Source: Candidatus Nanopelagicales bacterium
GTDB taxonomy: Bacteria; Actinomycetota; Actinomycetes; S36-B12; CAIYMF01
Assembly: GCA_025456065.1 (NCBI GenBank)
Contig: JALOLH010000002.1
Span: 40,734-104,733, forward strand
Reading direction: 5' to 3'
DNA length: 64,000 nucleotides
The notes beneath the pieces were generated by a model. That model was not told the DNA's origin, did not search any database, and worked only from the letters and a program-made list of their open reading frames with translations. Within the stretch, counting starts at the first letter, position 1, and each line of letters starts with the position of its first letter. Below, piece after piece: positions 9,358 through 19,131 of the stretch. A program made the translations under genes and the position numbers.

Positions 9358-12083
9358 CCGCGCAGGCCAACGCGCAGCCGGGACCGGCGCCGGTCGGCGG
9401 GCGGGCCCCGCGCGCCCGCATCCAGGTCCCGCAGCTGCCCGAGGGGGTGATCGAGCGGCAGGGGCTGCTCGACCGGCTCGACGCCGAGCTGGGCAACGGC
9501 CGCGGGGTGCTGCTGGTCCGCGGCCCAGCGGGGTTCGGCAAGACCACCCTGCTGGCGCAGTGGGCGCAGCGGGCCGGCGCGGGCGGGCGCCCAGTGGCCT
9601 GGGTGACCTGCGAGGAGCGGGTCGACGACCCGGCGGCGCTCTTCGTCGACCTGCGCGACGCGCTCGCGCTCGCGCTGGCGGACGCCGCCCCCCGGGCCAG
9701 CGCCCAGCTGGGCGAGCTGGCCGTGCCCTCGGCCCTGTCGTCGGGCTCCGAGCTCGCAGCCCTGCTCATGCTCCTGGACGACCTCGCCACCCCCCCGGTC
9801 CTCGTGCTCGACGACCTGCAGGCGATCCGGTCCGGCCCGAGCCTCGCGCTGCTCGAGTCGCTGGCGCTCGGCCTGCCGACGGGCGTCGGGCTCGCCCTGG
9901 GCAGCCGGGGCGAACCGCCGGCGCTGCTGACCGCGCTGCGGCTGCGCACCCGCGTGGCCGAGGTGACCGAGGAGCAGCTCGCGCTGACCCGGGCGGAGGT
10001 CGCGCAGGTCGTGGGCGGGGCGGGCGGCGATCCCGGCGCGCTCACCGACCGGCTGCTGGCGCAGACCGAGGGCTGGCCCGCCGCCGTCCGGCTCGGCGTC
10101 CTCGCGGCCCGGGCGGCCGGGCCCGACCACGCGATGGGCCTGCACCTCAGCCGGGACCCGTCGATGTCGGACTTCCTCACCCGGGAGATCGAGGCCGCCC
10201 TGCCGGGCGACGCCCTGGCCCTGCTGCGGGCCACCGCAGTGGTCTCCGAGCTGACTCCCCCGCTCGCGGCAGCGCTGGGCGGGCGGCCCGATGCCGGCGC
10301 CACCCTCGAGGGGTTGTTCCGGTCCCATGCCCTCGTCCGACGCACGGGCGGTGCGGAGCCGACGTACGTCGTGCACACGTTGGTGCGCGCCCACCTGCTC
10401 GCCGGGCTCGGCGAGTCCGACATCGGTGCCCCCGCCCGCCAGCACGCCGCCGCGGCGCGCTGGCTCGCCGATGCGGGGTCGCCCGAGCGCGCCCTCGACC
10501 ACGCCGTTGCGGCCCCCGACGCCGAGCTGACCGCATCCCTGCTCCGCGCCCGGGGAGCCGGGCTGCTCGTCAGCGGCCGGCAGCAGGCCCTGCTCCACGC
10601 GCTGGCCACGATCCCCTCCGACCGGTGGGACGGCGACCTGGTCGGCCTCGCGGCACTCGCGCGAGCCGGCCAGGGGGACCTCGTCGGCGCTCGAGCAGCC
10701 CTGCTGCGCGGTGCGGCGCTCACCGCACCCGGACCGGGGGCGCCCGCCGGGAGCGCGCCCGCCCCGCCCTCGCTGCTGCGCATCGCCCAGTTCCACCTGC
10801 GACGGCTGGCGGGGACGCCTGAGGCCCCGGACATCCCAGCCACGTTCGGCGACGTGCTGGAGTGGTCGGCCGACCCCGCCCCGGCCGAGGACGACCTGGA
10901 CCGCCAGCTCGTCCTCCTGGTCAGCCGCGGCCAGTGGGAGTTCGCGACGGGCCGGTACGACGCGAGCTGGGCGGACCTGCGACTCGCCCTCGACCTGGCC
11001 ACCACCCATCGACGCGACCACGTGATGCTGCTCGCCATGAGCACCCTGTCCGCGGTGCCAGCGCTTGTGGGCGACGCGTCAGCGGTCGACAGCTACGTCA
11101 CCGAGGTGCTCAGCCGCATCGAGGACCGGGGCTGGGCGACCCACCCCGCGATGGCGACCTTCTACGCCGCCGGTGCCTGGTCGGCGTCCCTGATGCTGCT
11201 GCCCGACCGAGCCGAGCAGCTGATCGGCCTGGCGCACGAGGCGCTGCACGGCAACGTGGACCCGGAGTACGCCACCTACACCGCCCTTCTCGACGCCACG
11301 CTGGCGGCGACCCGGGAGGACGACCCGACCCAGGCGCTGGCCCTGCTCGCCCGCTTGGCCCAGGGCGGCCCGGGCGCCGAGCTGACACCGGCGCTGCGCG
11401 CCTTCCCGGCCATGCATCGGGTCCGGATCCGGTTGGCGAGGGGCGACCTCGCCGGAGCCCGGGAAGCCGTGGCGGACTTCGAGCGCTGGTTCCCCGGCAC
11501 CGGTGATCCGCTGATCGCGCGTGCCCAGACGCACGCCGCCGGCGGGATGTGGGAGCGCTGCCTGGCCGACCTCCGATCGGTCACCGACCGGTCCCTGCCC
11601 GTCACGGTACGCGTGTACGAGATCGTCCTGCCGCTGCTGGAGTCGGTGGCGGAGGAACGGCTCGGGCGCCGGTCGGCCGCACGGGGCGCGCTGCTGCGCG
11701 CCCTGGCCGTCGCGGCGCCCCGCGGCGTGGTGCGGCCGTTCTGGGAGGCCGGTCCCACGGTGCGCGGCATGCTCGAGCGCCAGCGCGGCCGGTTCGGCGT
11801 CCACGACGACTTCGTCGCCACGATCCTGCAGCGCTGGGACATGGTCGAGGCCACGGCGGGCCATCGGTCGATCGTGGCCGAGCTCGACGGCGTGGCGCTC
11901 ACCCCGCGCGAGCTCGAGGTGCTGCGTGCGCTGCCCTCGCTCATGACCGCCGAGGAACTGGCCGAGGCCCAGACGGTCAGCGTCAACACGATCCGCACCC
12001 ACATGCGCTCGCTGTACCGCAAGCTCGGCGTGCGCACCCGCCGCGACGCGGTCCGTCGCGGCCGTGAGCTGGGCCTGCTGTAG
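9354..12083 (+). CDS. LuxR-family regulator of the MalT/LAL type (large ATP-binding)
   Basis: 909 aa; Walker A GPAGFGKTT, Walker B VLVLDDL, C-terminal HTH LTPRELEVLRALPS...VSVNTIRTHMRSLYRKLGV; GTGA overlap with the SulP stop. Confidence 0.92.
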   Translation: MTAQANAQPGPAPVGGRAPRARIQVPQLPEGVIERQGLLDRLDAELGNGRGVLLVRGPAGFGKTTLLAQWAQRAGAGGRPVAWVTCEERVDDPAALFVDLRDALALALADAAPRASAQLGELAVPSALSSGSELAALLMLLDDLATPPVLVLDDLQAIRSGPSLALLESLALGLPTGVGLALGSRGEPPALLTALRLRTRVAEVTEEQLALTRAEVAQVVGGAGGDPGALTDRLLAQTEGWPAAVRLGVLAARAAGPDHAMGLHLSRDPSMSDFLTREIEAALPGDALALLRATAVVSELTPPLAAALGGRPDAGATLEGLFRSHALVRRTGGAEPTYVVHTLVRAHLLAGLGESDIGAPARQHAAAARWLADAGSPERALDHAVAAPDAELTASLLRARGAGLLVSGRQQALLHALATIPSDRWDGDLVGLAALARAGQGDLVGARAALLRGAALTAPGPGAPAGSAPAPPSLLRIAQFHLRRLAGTPEAPDIPATFGDVLEWSADPAPAEDDLDRQLVLLVSRGQWEFATGRYDASWADLRLALDLATTHRRDHVMLLAMSTLSAVPALVGDASAVDSYVTEVLSRIEDRGWATHPAMATFYAAGAWSASLMLLPDRAEQLIGLAHEALHGNVDPEYATYTALLDATLAATREDDPTQALALLARLAQGGPGAELTPALRAFPAMHRVRIRLARGDLAGAREAVADFERWFPGTGDPLIARAQTHAAGGMWERCLADLRSVTDRSLPVTVRVYEIVLPLLESVAEERLGRRSAARGALLRALAVAAPRGVVRPFWEAGPTVRGMLERQRGRFGVHDDFVATILQRWDMVEATAGHRSIVAELDGVALTPRELEVLRALPSLMTAEELAEAQTVSVNTIRTHMRSLYRKLGVRTRRDAVRRGRELGLL

Positions 12084-12085
12084 AT

Positions 12086-12107
12086 CTCATCAACTCCATG
12101 CGAGGCG
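12086..12107 (+). promoter_or_regulatory. Shared 22-bp motif copy B: CTCATCAACTCCATGCGAGGCG
   Basis: 113 bp upstream of the acyl-CoA synthetase ATG; near-identical to copies at 7471 and 19761. Confidence 0.6.
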
Positions 12108-12198
12108 GGCGCCGAGCCGGTGGCGGCATCCTGCGCGCAGCCGAAGGGCCGCCCGGCTGGACCGGCGGTGCGGGATCGGACACCACCAGGAGGACCGC

Positions 12199-14160
12199 AT
12201 GAGCACGCACGAGCACGCTGAGGACATCGAGCACGAGCTCGAGCATGCCGGCCGGGACGTGGGGGAGTCGTTCGCCGACGCCGTGAGCGAGCCCGACGCG
12301 CAGGACGACGCCGCCATGCAGGATGCGGACTCGGCCGCCGAGCCGACCGGGCCGATCTCCGGCTCGCTCGACGCCACGCTGCCACCCTCGGCGCCGACGC
12401 TGTCCCAGCTGATCCTCGACCGCGTGGCGACCACCCCGGACAACCCGGCGTTCGGCTCGCCGAACCCCGACGGCAGCTGGCGGGTGCGCACCTGGAAGGA
12501 GGCCGGGTCCGAGATGACGCGGCTGGCTGCGGGCCTGCTCGCCCTGGGCCTGCAGCCCGAGGAGCGGGTGGCGATCGCGAGCAACACCCGGGTGGAGTGG
12601 GTGCTGGCAGACGGCGCGGTGATGCTGGCCGGCGGGGCGAACACGACGATCTACCCGAGCACCGGCGAGGACGACTTCGCCTACATCGTCAACGACTCCG
12701 AGACGCGCTTCCTCATCGCCGAGGACCAGTCCCAGGCGGACAAGGCCCTGACCCAGCTGGCGCAGATGCCCACCTTGGAGCGGATCGTCCTGATCGAGGG
12801 TGCCGGCGACGGTGATCGGGTGCTGTCGTGGGCCGAGCTCACCGCCCTTGGCGACACGCGCCTGGCCGAGCAGCCCGACGCGGTCACGCAGGCGGTGGCC
12901 GGGATCCGGCCGGACTCGCTGGCGACGCTGATCTACACCTCGGGCACGACGGGTCGGCCGAAGGGCGTGATGCTGCCGCAGAGCAACTGGGTGTTCCAGG
13001 GCCGCAGCATGCAGGCCCTCGGTGTGGTGCGACCCGACGACGTGCAGTTCCTGTGGCTGCCGCTGGCGCACTCGTTCGGCAAGGTGCTGCTCTCGGCGGC
13101 CTTCCAGGTGGGGTTCGTCAGCTACATCGACGGGCGGGTCCCCAAGATCGTGGAGAACCTGCCGGTGGTCCGGCCCACGATCATGGCCGGGGTGCCGCGG
13201 ATCTTCGAGAAGATCTACCAGGGCGCCAACGCCAAGGCCAAGGCCGGCGGCGGGGCCAAGGCCAAGATCTTCGACTGGGCGTTCGCAGCCTCGACCGAGA
13301 TCAAGGCCAAGCAGCGGGCGGGCCTGTCGCCGGGTCCGATGGCCCCGGCCCGGATGGCCACCGCGAACAAGCTGGTCTTCTCCAAGATCCAGGCGCTGAC
13401 CGGTGGTCGGATGCGGGTGATGATCTCGGGGTCCGCCGCCCTGAACGGCGACGTGGCGCGGTGGTTCGACGCCGCCGGGCTGCCGATCATCGAGGGCTAC
13501 GGGTTGACCGAGAACAGCGCCGCGGCGTGCGTGGTGCGTCCCGACGACCTGGTGTTCGGCTCGGTCGGGCAGCCGTTGCCGGGCACCCAGGTGATGATCG
13601 CCTCGGACGGTGAGGTGCTGCTGCGCGGCCCGCACGTGATGCGGGGCTACTGGAACCTGCCCGAGGTCAACGCCGAGACGCTGCTGCCCGGCGGGTGGCT
13701 GGCCACCGGGGACATCGGCGAGCTCGACGAGGCGGGCCGGTTGAGGATCACCGACCGCAAGAAGGACCTGGTGAAGACCTCGGGCGGCAAGTACATCGCC
13801 CCCGGGCAGATCGCCGCGCAGTTCAAGGTGATCTCGGCGCTGGCCTCGAACCTGGTCGTGCACGCCGCGGACCGCAACTACGCCACCGCGCTGATCTCGC
13901 TGGATCCCGAGGCGGTGGAGAAGTTCGCCGCCGAGCGGGGGCTCAGCGGGGACCTCGCGGCGCTGTCGCAGTCCCCGGAGGTCCGCGCGGCCCTGCAGGA
14001 GGACGTCGACACCCTCAACACCCAGCTCAACCGGTGGGAGACGATCAAGAAGTTCGCCGTCCTGCCGCGCGACCTGTCCGAGGAGGCCGGCAAGGTCAAG
14101 CGCAAGGCGGTCGAGGAGCACTTCGCCGACCTGATCGAGGCGATGTACGCCGGTGAGTGA
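12199..14160 (+). CDS. AMP-dependent long-chain acyl-CoA synthetase (FAA1-like)
   Basis: LIYTSGTTGRPKGVMLP, GYGLTENSAAACV, TGDIGELDEAGRLRITDRKKDLVKTSGGKYIAP. Confidence 0.93.
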   Translation: MSTHEHAEDIEHELEHAGRDVGESFADAVSEPDAQDDAAMQDADSAAEPTGPISGSLDATLPPSAPTLSQLILDRVATTPDNPAFGSPNPDGSWRVRTWKEAGSEMTRLAAGLLALGLQPEERVAIASNTRVEWVLADGAVMLAGGANTTIYPSTGEDDFAYIVNDSETRFLIAEDQSQADKALTQLAQMPTLERIVLIEGAGDGDRVLSWAELTALGDTRLAEQPDAVTQAVAGIRPDSLATLIYTSGTTGRPKGVMLPQSNWVFQGRSMQALGVVRPDDVQFLWLPLAHSFGKVLLSAAFQVGFVSYIDGRVPKIVENLPVVRPTIMAGVPRIFEKIYQGANAKAKAGGGAKAKIFDWAFAASTEIKAKQRAGLSPGPMAPARMATANKLVFSKIQALTGGRMRVMISGSAALNGDVARWFDAAGLPIIEGYGLTENSAAACVVRPDDLVFGSVGQPLPGTQVMIASDGEVLLRGPHVMRGYWNLPEVNAETLLPGGWLATGDIGELDEAGRLRITDRKKDLVKTSGGKYIAPGQIAAQFKVISALASNLVVHAADRNYATALISLDPEAVEKFAAERGLSGDLAALSQSPEVRAALQEDVDTLNTQLNRWETIKKFAVLPRDLSEEAGKVKRKAVEEHFADLIEAMYAGE

Positions 14161-15655
14161 TGGCCGAGCCGGCGCCGTGCCCGGCGTCCCGATCGCCCCG
14201 TCCGACCTGACCTGGCTCAACATGGACCGGCCGGAGAACCTCATGGTGGTCAACGGCCTCATGTGGTTCGACGAGGAGCCCGATTGGTCCGCGGTGCGCA
14301 CGGTCGTCCAGGAGCGCCTGGTCGACCGCTACCCGGTCCTCCGGCGCCGGCCCCTGCTCGAGGGTCGGCGGTGGGTCTGGGCCGACGACCCGGGCTTCGA
14401 CCTCGACCGGCACCTGCGCTCGGTGACGCTGCCTGCGCCGGGCGACCGCGCGGCGCTCGAGGAGCACCTCTCGGCACGGTCCAGCCAACCCATGGACCAC
14501 GAGCATCCGCTGTGGGAGATGGACCTCATCCGCGGGTACGTCACGCCCGACGGCCAGGTGGGTGCCGCCGTCATGGCGCGCTTCCACCACGCCCTGGCCG
14601 ACGGCATCCGGATCGTGCAGCTGGTGCTGGGCCTGTGCGACGCCACGTCCGAGGTCGCCCCGACCGCCAAGGTGGGACGGCAGCGGGCCCGCAGGAGTCC
14701 GGCGGCGCGAGCGGCCGACGCCGGCAAGCAGGTCGCCGGTGAGCTGGTGTCGTTCGCCGGGGATGTCGTCACCGGCGCCCCCTCGGCGATCGCGGGCCTC
14801 GCGTCGACGATCAGCGGCCTGGGCTCCCAGGTGGTCCACGAGGGCTTCGCGCTCATCAGCCAGCCCACGCGGATCACCGACGCCATCACCGACTTCGCCG
14901 ATGAGGACAACCTCGCGCTGAACACCGCACGCTCCGCCGCCCGGCTGACCCTGTGGGGCCACGAGGCGCGGGTGCTCGCCGACCGGGCCCCCGGCGTGCC
15001 GAAGCGGATCACGTGGATCGACGGCCTGGACCTCGAGGTGATCAAGGCCATCGGACGCGCCACCGGTGGCACCGTGAACGACGTGCTGCTCGGGGCGGCG
15101 TCGCTGGGCCTCTCCCGGTACCTCGACGAGAAGGGGCGCAGCGGCTTCGACGAGGCGAGCTTCCTCGTGCCCGTGGCCCTCAAGCCGATCGACGCGGCAC
15201 TGCCGGCCGAGCTCGGCAACCACTTCGCCATGGTGATGTTCCCGATGCCGCTGGGCCTGACCGACCTCGGCCGACTGCTGCCCGAGGTGCACTCACGGAT
15301 GACCCGCATCAAGAACAGTGCCGAGGCGATGCTGGTCTTCGGCGCCCAGCGCGCGGTCGCCGAGACCCCCTCGATGATCGCCGAGCGGATCACCTCCTTC
15401 GTGGCGGACAAGACCCTGGGCGTGCTGACCAACGTGCCGGGTCCGACCGCCCCGATCGCGCTGGCCGGCACGCAGGTGGCCGGGATCCTCGGGTTCGTGC
15501 CGTGCGCCTCGGAGCAGAGCCTGGGCCTGTGCATCCTCAGCTACGCGGGGGCCGTCAACATCGGCGTCTACGCCGACGCCGGGATCATGCCCGACCCCGA
15601 GCGGCTGGCCGGGCTCATCGGCGACGCCGTCGCGGAGATGGCAGCGGTCGCCTGA
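14153..15655 (+). CDS. WS/DGAT family wax ester synthase / diacylglycerol O-acyltransferase
   Basis: 500 aa; RFHHALADG catalytic motif; translationally coupled to the acyl-CoA synthetase. Confidence 0.9.
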   Translation: MSDGRAGAVPGVPIAPSDLTWLNMDRPENLMVVNGLMWFDEEPDWSAVRTVVQERLVDRYPVLRRRPLLEGRRWVWADDPGFDLDRHLRSVTLPAPGDRAALEEHLSARSSQPMDHEHPLWEMDLIRGYVTPDGQVGAAVMARFHHALADGIRIVQLVLGLCDATSEVAPTAKVGRQRARRSPAARAADAGKQVAGELVSFAGDVVTGAPSAIAGLASTISGLGSQVVHEGFALISQPTRITDAITDFADEDNLALNTARSAARLTLWGHEARVLADRAPGVPKRITWIDGLDLEVIKAIGRATGGTVNDVLLGAASLGLSRYLDEKGRSGFDEASFLVPVALKPIDAALPAELGNHFAMVMFPMPLGLTDLGRLLPEVHSRMTRIKNSAEAMLVFGAQRAVAETPSMIAERITSFVADKTLGVLTNVPGPTAPIALAGTQVAGILGFVPCASEQSLGLCILSYAGAVNIGVYADAGIMPDPERLAGLIGDAVAEMAAVA

Positions 15656-15709
15656 GGCGGGTGGTGGAAGCGCGTTGCGCATAGCTAACGATCGATATAC
15701 GATGCGCCG

Positions 15710-17422
15710 GTGATGCCACCCATGCAGACCGAGGACTTGGACCGCACCGTGGCGCACGTCGCCGGGCATGCCGAGGCGTGGGCGCTGCTGCCCATCGCGG
15801 AGCGCGTCGAGCTGCTGCGCCGGGTGCGCGAGCTGGTCGCCGAGCACGCCGAGGCATGGACCGCGGCGGGGGTCGCGATGAAGGGCCTGGACCCCGGGGC
15901 CCCCCTGGTCGGAGGCGAGGAGTGGCTGGGCGGCCCGTACCCGACGGCGGCGTGGCTCACCGACATGATCGGCACGCTCGAGCGGCTGGCGTCCGGCGCG
16001 GATCCCCTCGACGGCGTCCCGGTGCGCAGCCGGCGCGACGGCCAGGTGGTGGCCCGGGTGTACCCGTCGACCCCGTACGACCACCTGCTGCTCAACGGCT
16101 ACGAGATCGATGTGTGGATGCAGCCGGGGGTCACGCCGGTGACGCTGCGCGACACCGTCGCGACGGCCTACCGCAGCGAGCCGCAGCCCGGGGTGACCCT
16201 CGTGCTGGGGGCCGGCAACGTCTCGGCCATCCCGGTCCTCGACGCGCTGTACTGCTTGTTCGCCGACCTGCACGTCGTCGTGCTGAAGATGAATCCGGTG
16301 AACGAGGCCTACGGCCCGGTGCTCGAGCGCGTCCTCGCCCCGCTCATCGCGTCCGGGTACCTCGCGGTCGTCTACGGCGGCGGTGACGTCGGCGCCACGC
16401 TCACCGAGCACCCGGACGTCGACGCCATCCACGTGACCGGCAGCGAGCGCACCTACGACGCCATCGTGTGGGGCCCCGGCGAGCAGGGGGCCGCGAACAA
16501 GGCCGCCGGCCGGCGCGTGCTGACCAAGCCCGTCCGCGCCGAGCTCGGCGGCGTCGGGCCGACCATCGTCGTGCCGGGCCCGTGGACCGAGGCCGACATC
16601 GCCTACCAGGCCCAGCACCTGGCCACCCAGAAGCTGTTCTCGGCCGGGCACACCTGCGTGGCGTCCCAGGTGCTGATCCTCTCCTCCGAGTGGCGGCAGG
16701 CCGACGACCTGCTCGAGGCGCTGCGCCTTGCGCTGTCCGACGCGCCGGCCCGCGAGCCCTTCTACCCGGGCACCCACGAGCGGCAGGCCGCGTTCCGGGC
16801 CGCCCACCCCGGTGCCGAGGCCATCCCCGGCGCGGTCGAGCGCACCCTGCTCACGGGCGTCGACCCGACCAGGGACCACCCCGGGTTCCGGGAGGAGCTC
16901 TTCGGGCCGGTGTACCTGACCACGAGCCTGCAGGTGCGCGCGCCGGGCCCATTCCTGCGCACCGCGGTCGCGTTCGCGAACGATCGCCTCCACGGCAACC
17001 TCGGGGCCAACATCCTCATCCATCCGCAGACAGCGGCCGAGCTCGGCGACGAGCTCGAGGACGCCATCGCCGACCTGCGCTACGGGTGCATCGGGGTCAA
17101 CGTGTGGTCGGCGTTCGCCTTCCTGGCCCCGCGCGCCGCCTGGGGCGCGTTCCCGGGCAACACGGCCGAGGACATCAGCTCCGGGGTGGGCGTGGTGCAC
17201 AACGCCCTGCTGTTCGACCGCAGCCAGAAGACGGTCGCGCATGCGCCGTTCCGGCCGTTCCAGCGCTCGCTGGGCCACCCCACCGGGGGCATGGCGGTCA
17301 AGCCGCCGTGGTTCCTGGACAACCGCACCGCCCTGACCACCGCCCGCCGCTTCACGGCGTTCGCGGCCGACCCTCGACCCACCCGCATCCCCGCCATCGC
17401 CGCCTCGGCCGTCCGCGGCTGA
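15710..17422 (+). CDS. Aldehyde dehydrogenase family protein
   Basis: 570 aa; VTGSERTYDAIVWG, ELGGVGPTIVVPG, FSAGHTCVASQVLI (catalytic Cys). Confidence 0.82.
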   Translation: MMPPMQTEDLDRTVAHVAGHAEAWALLPIAERVELLRRVRELVAEHAEAWTAAGVAMKGLDPGAPLVGGEEWLGGPYPTAAWLTDMIGTLERLASGADPLDGVPVRSRRDGQVVARVYPSTPYDHLLLNGYEIDVWMQPGVTPVTLRDTVATAYRSEPQPGVTLVLGAGNVSAIPVLDALYCLFADLHVVVLKMNPVNEAYGPVLERVLAPLIASGYLAVVYGGGDVGATLTEHPDVDAIHVTGSERTYDAIVWGPGEQGAANKAAGRRVLTKPVRAELGGVGPTIVVPGPWTEADIAYQAQHLATQKLFSAGHTCVASQVLILSSEWRQADDLLEALRLALSDAPAREPFYPGTHERQAAFRAAHPGAEAIPGAVERTLLTGVDPTRDHPGFREELFGPVYLTTSLQVRAPGPFLRTAVAFANDRLHGNLGANILIHPQTAAELGDELEDAIADLRYGCIGVNVWSAFAFLAPRAAWGAFPGNTAEDISSGVGVVHNALLFDRSQKTVAHAPFRPFQRSLGHPTGGMAVKPPWFLDNRTALTTARRFTAFAADPRPTRIPAIAASAVRG

Positions 17423-17439
17423 CCCACCCAGGAGCGCCC

Positions 17440-19131
17440 ATGTCCAGCACCAGCACCCAGGAGCACTGGGACGTCGTCATCGTCGGCTCCGGCTTCGGCG
17501 GCTCCGTGAGCGCCCTGCGCCTGAGCGAGAAGGGCTACCGGGTCCTCGTCGTCGAGTCCGGGCGCCGGTTCGCCGACCACGAGCTGCCGAAGACCTCCTG
17601 GCGGCTGCCGCGGTTCCTCTGGGCACCGGCGCTGGGCATGTTCGGCATCCAGCGCATCACCCCGCTCAACGACGTGCTCGTGATGTCCGGCGCCGGGGTC
17701 GGCGGGGGATCACTGGTGTACGGCAACACGCTCTACGAGCCCCTCGACGACTTCTACGAGGATGCCCAGTGGCGCCACATCACCAAGTGGCGCGACGAGC
17801 TGGCGCCGCACTACGCGCAGGCCAAGCGCATGCTCGGCGTGGTCGAGAACCCCGTGGACACCGCCGCGGACCAGGTGATGCTGCAGGTGGCCGAGGACCT
17901 CGGCGTGGCCGACACCTTCCACCGGACCCAGGTGGGCATCCTGTTCGGCGACCAGCCGGGCCAGGACGTCGCCGACCCGTTCTTCGGCGGCGTGGGCCCT
18001 GCGCGGACCACCTGCACCAGCTGCGGGGCGTGCATGAGCGGCTGCCGGGTCGGCGCGAAGAACACCCTGCCCAAGAACTACCTGCACCTGGCCGAGTCCC
18101 TGGGCGCCCAGATCCTGCCGCTCACCACCGTCACGGCGATCACCCCGCAGGCCGGGGGCGGCTACCGCGTCGACATGCGTCCGGCCGGGCCCGGCGCTGG
18201 CGGTTCGAAGCGCCGGCCGGTGACCGCCGACCACGTGATCCTGGCCGCCGGCACGCTGGGGACCCAGCGCCTGCTGCACCGGATGAAGGCCGATGGCGTG
18301 CTGCCGCACCTGTCCGACCGCCTCGGGCAGCTGACCAGGACCAACTCGGAGTCGATCCTCACCGTCGAGGCCCGCGACCTCGAGGTCGACTACTCGGTCG
18401 GCCCGGCGATCACCTCGTCGATCCATCCCACCCCGCAGACCCACGTCGAGCCGGTGCGCTACGGCCGGGGCAGCAACTTCATGGGCCTGCTCAGCGCCAT
18501 GCTCACCGAGGGCGACCGCCCGGGGGAGCCATCCGTGCCGCGATGGCGCCGCTTCGCGGCCGAGGTGCGGGCCAACCCGGGCTCGTTCCTGCGCTCGCTG
18601 TCGGTGCGGCGCTGGTCGGAGCGCACCACCGTGCTGCTGGTGATGCAGAGCCTGGACAACTCCCTGAACGTCAGGCTCAAGGGCCGGCGACTCACCTCCT
18701 CGCAGGGCACCGGCACGCCCAACCCCACCTGGATCCCGGAGGCGCACGAGGTCGCCCACCGGTTCGCCGAGCGGACCGGCGGAGATCCGCGGGGGACCGT
18801 GAACGAGCTGTTCAACGTCCCGATGACCGCCCACATCCTGGGTGGCTGCCCGATCGGCGACAGCCCGACCAGCGGGGTCATCGACCCCTGGCAGCGGGTG
18901 TACGGCCATCCCGGCCTGCACGTGATGGACGGGGCCGCCGTCACCGCCAACCTGGGCGTGAACCCCTCGCTGACCATCACCGCCCAGGCCGAGCGGGCCA
19001 TGTCGTTCTGGCCGAACAAGGGCGAGGCCGACCCACGCCCGCCGGTGGGAGCCGAGTACGCCGCGCTGGACCCGGTGCGCCCGCGCCGCCCCGCCGTGCC
19101 GGACGGCGCACCTGCCATGCTGGCGTGGTGA
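17440..19131 (+). CDS. GMC-family FAD-dependent oxidoreductase (cholesterol-oxidase-like), with CxxCxxCxxxC motif
   Basis: DVVIVGSGFGGSVSALRLSEKGYRVLVVESG Rossmann motif; CTSCGACMSGC; ATG at 17440 in ORF 16468..19131. Confidence 0.88.
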   Translation: MSSTSTQEHWDVVIVGSGFGGSVSALRLSEKGYRVLVVESGRRFADHELPKTSWRLPRFLWAPALGMFGIQRITPLNDVLVMSGAGVGGGSLVYGNTLYEPLDDFYEDAQWRHITKWRDELAPHYAQAKRMLGVVENPVDTAADQVMLQVAEDLGVADTFHRTQVGILFGDQPGQDVADPFFGGVGPARTTCTSCGACMSGCRVGAKNTLPKNYLHLAESLGAQILPLTTVTAITPQAGGGYRVDMRPAGPGAGGSKRRPVTADHVILAAGTLGTQRLLHRMKADGVLPHLSDRLGQLTRTNSESILTVEARDLEVDYSVGPAITSSIHPTPQTHVEPVRYGRGSNFMGLLSAMLTEGDRPGEPSVPRWRRFAAEVRANPGSFLRSLSVRRWSERTTVLLVMQSLDNSLNVRLKGRRLTSSQGTGTPNPTWIPEAHEVAHRFAERTGGDPRGTVNELFNVPMTAHILGGCPIGDSPTSGVIDPWQRVYGHPGLHVMDGAAVTANLGVNPSLTITAQAERAMSFWPNKGEADPRPPVGAEYAALDPVRPRRPAVPDGAPAMLAW

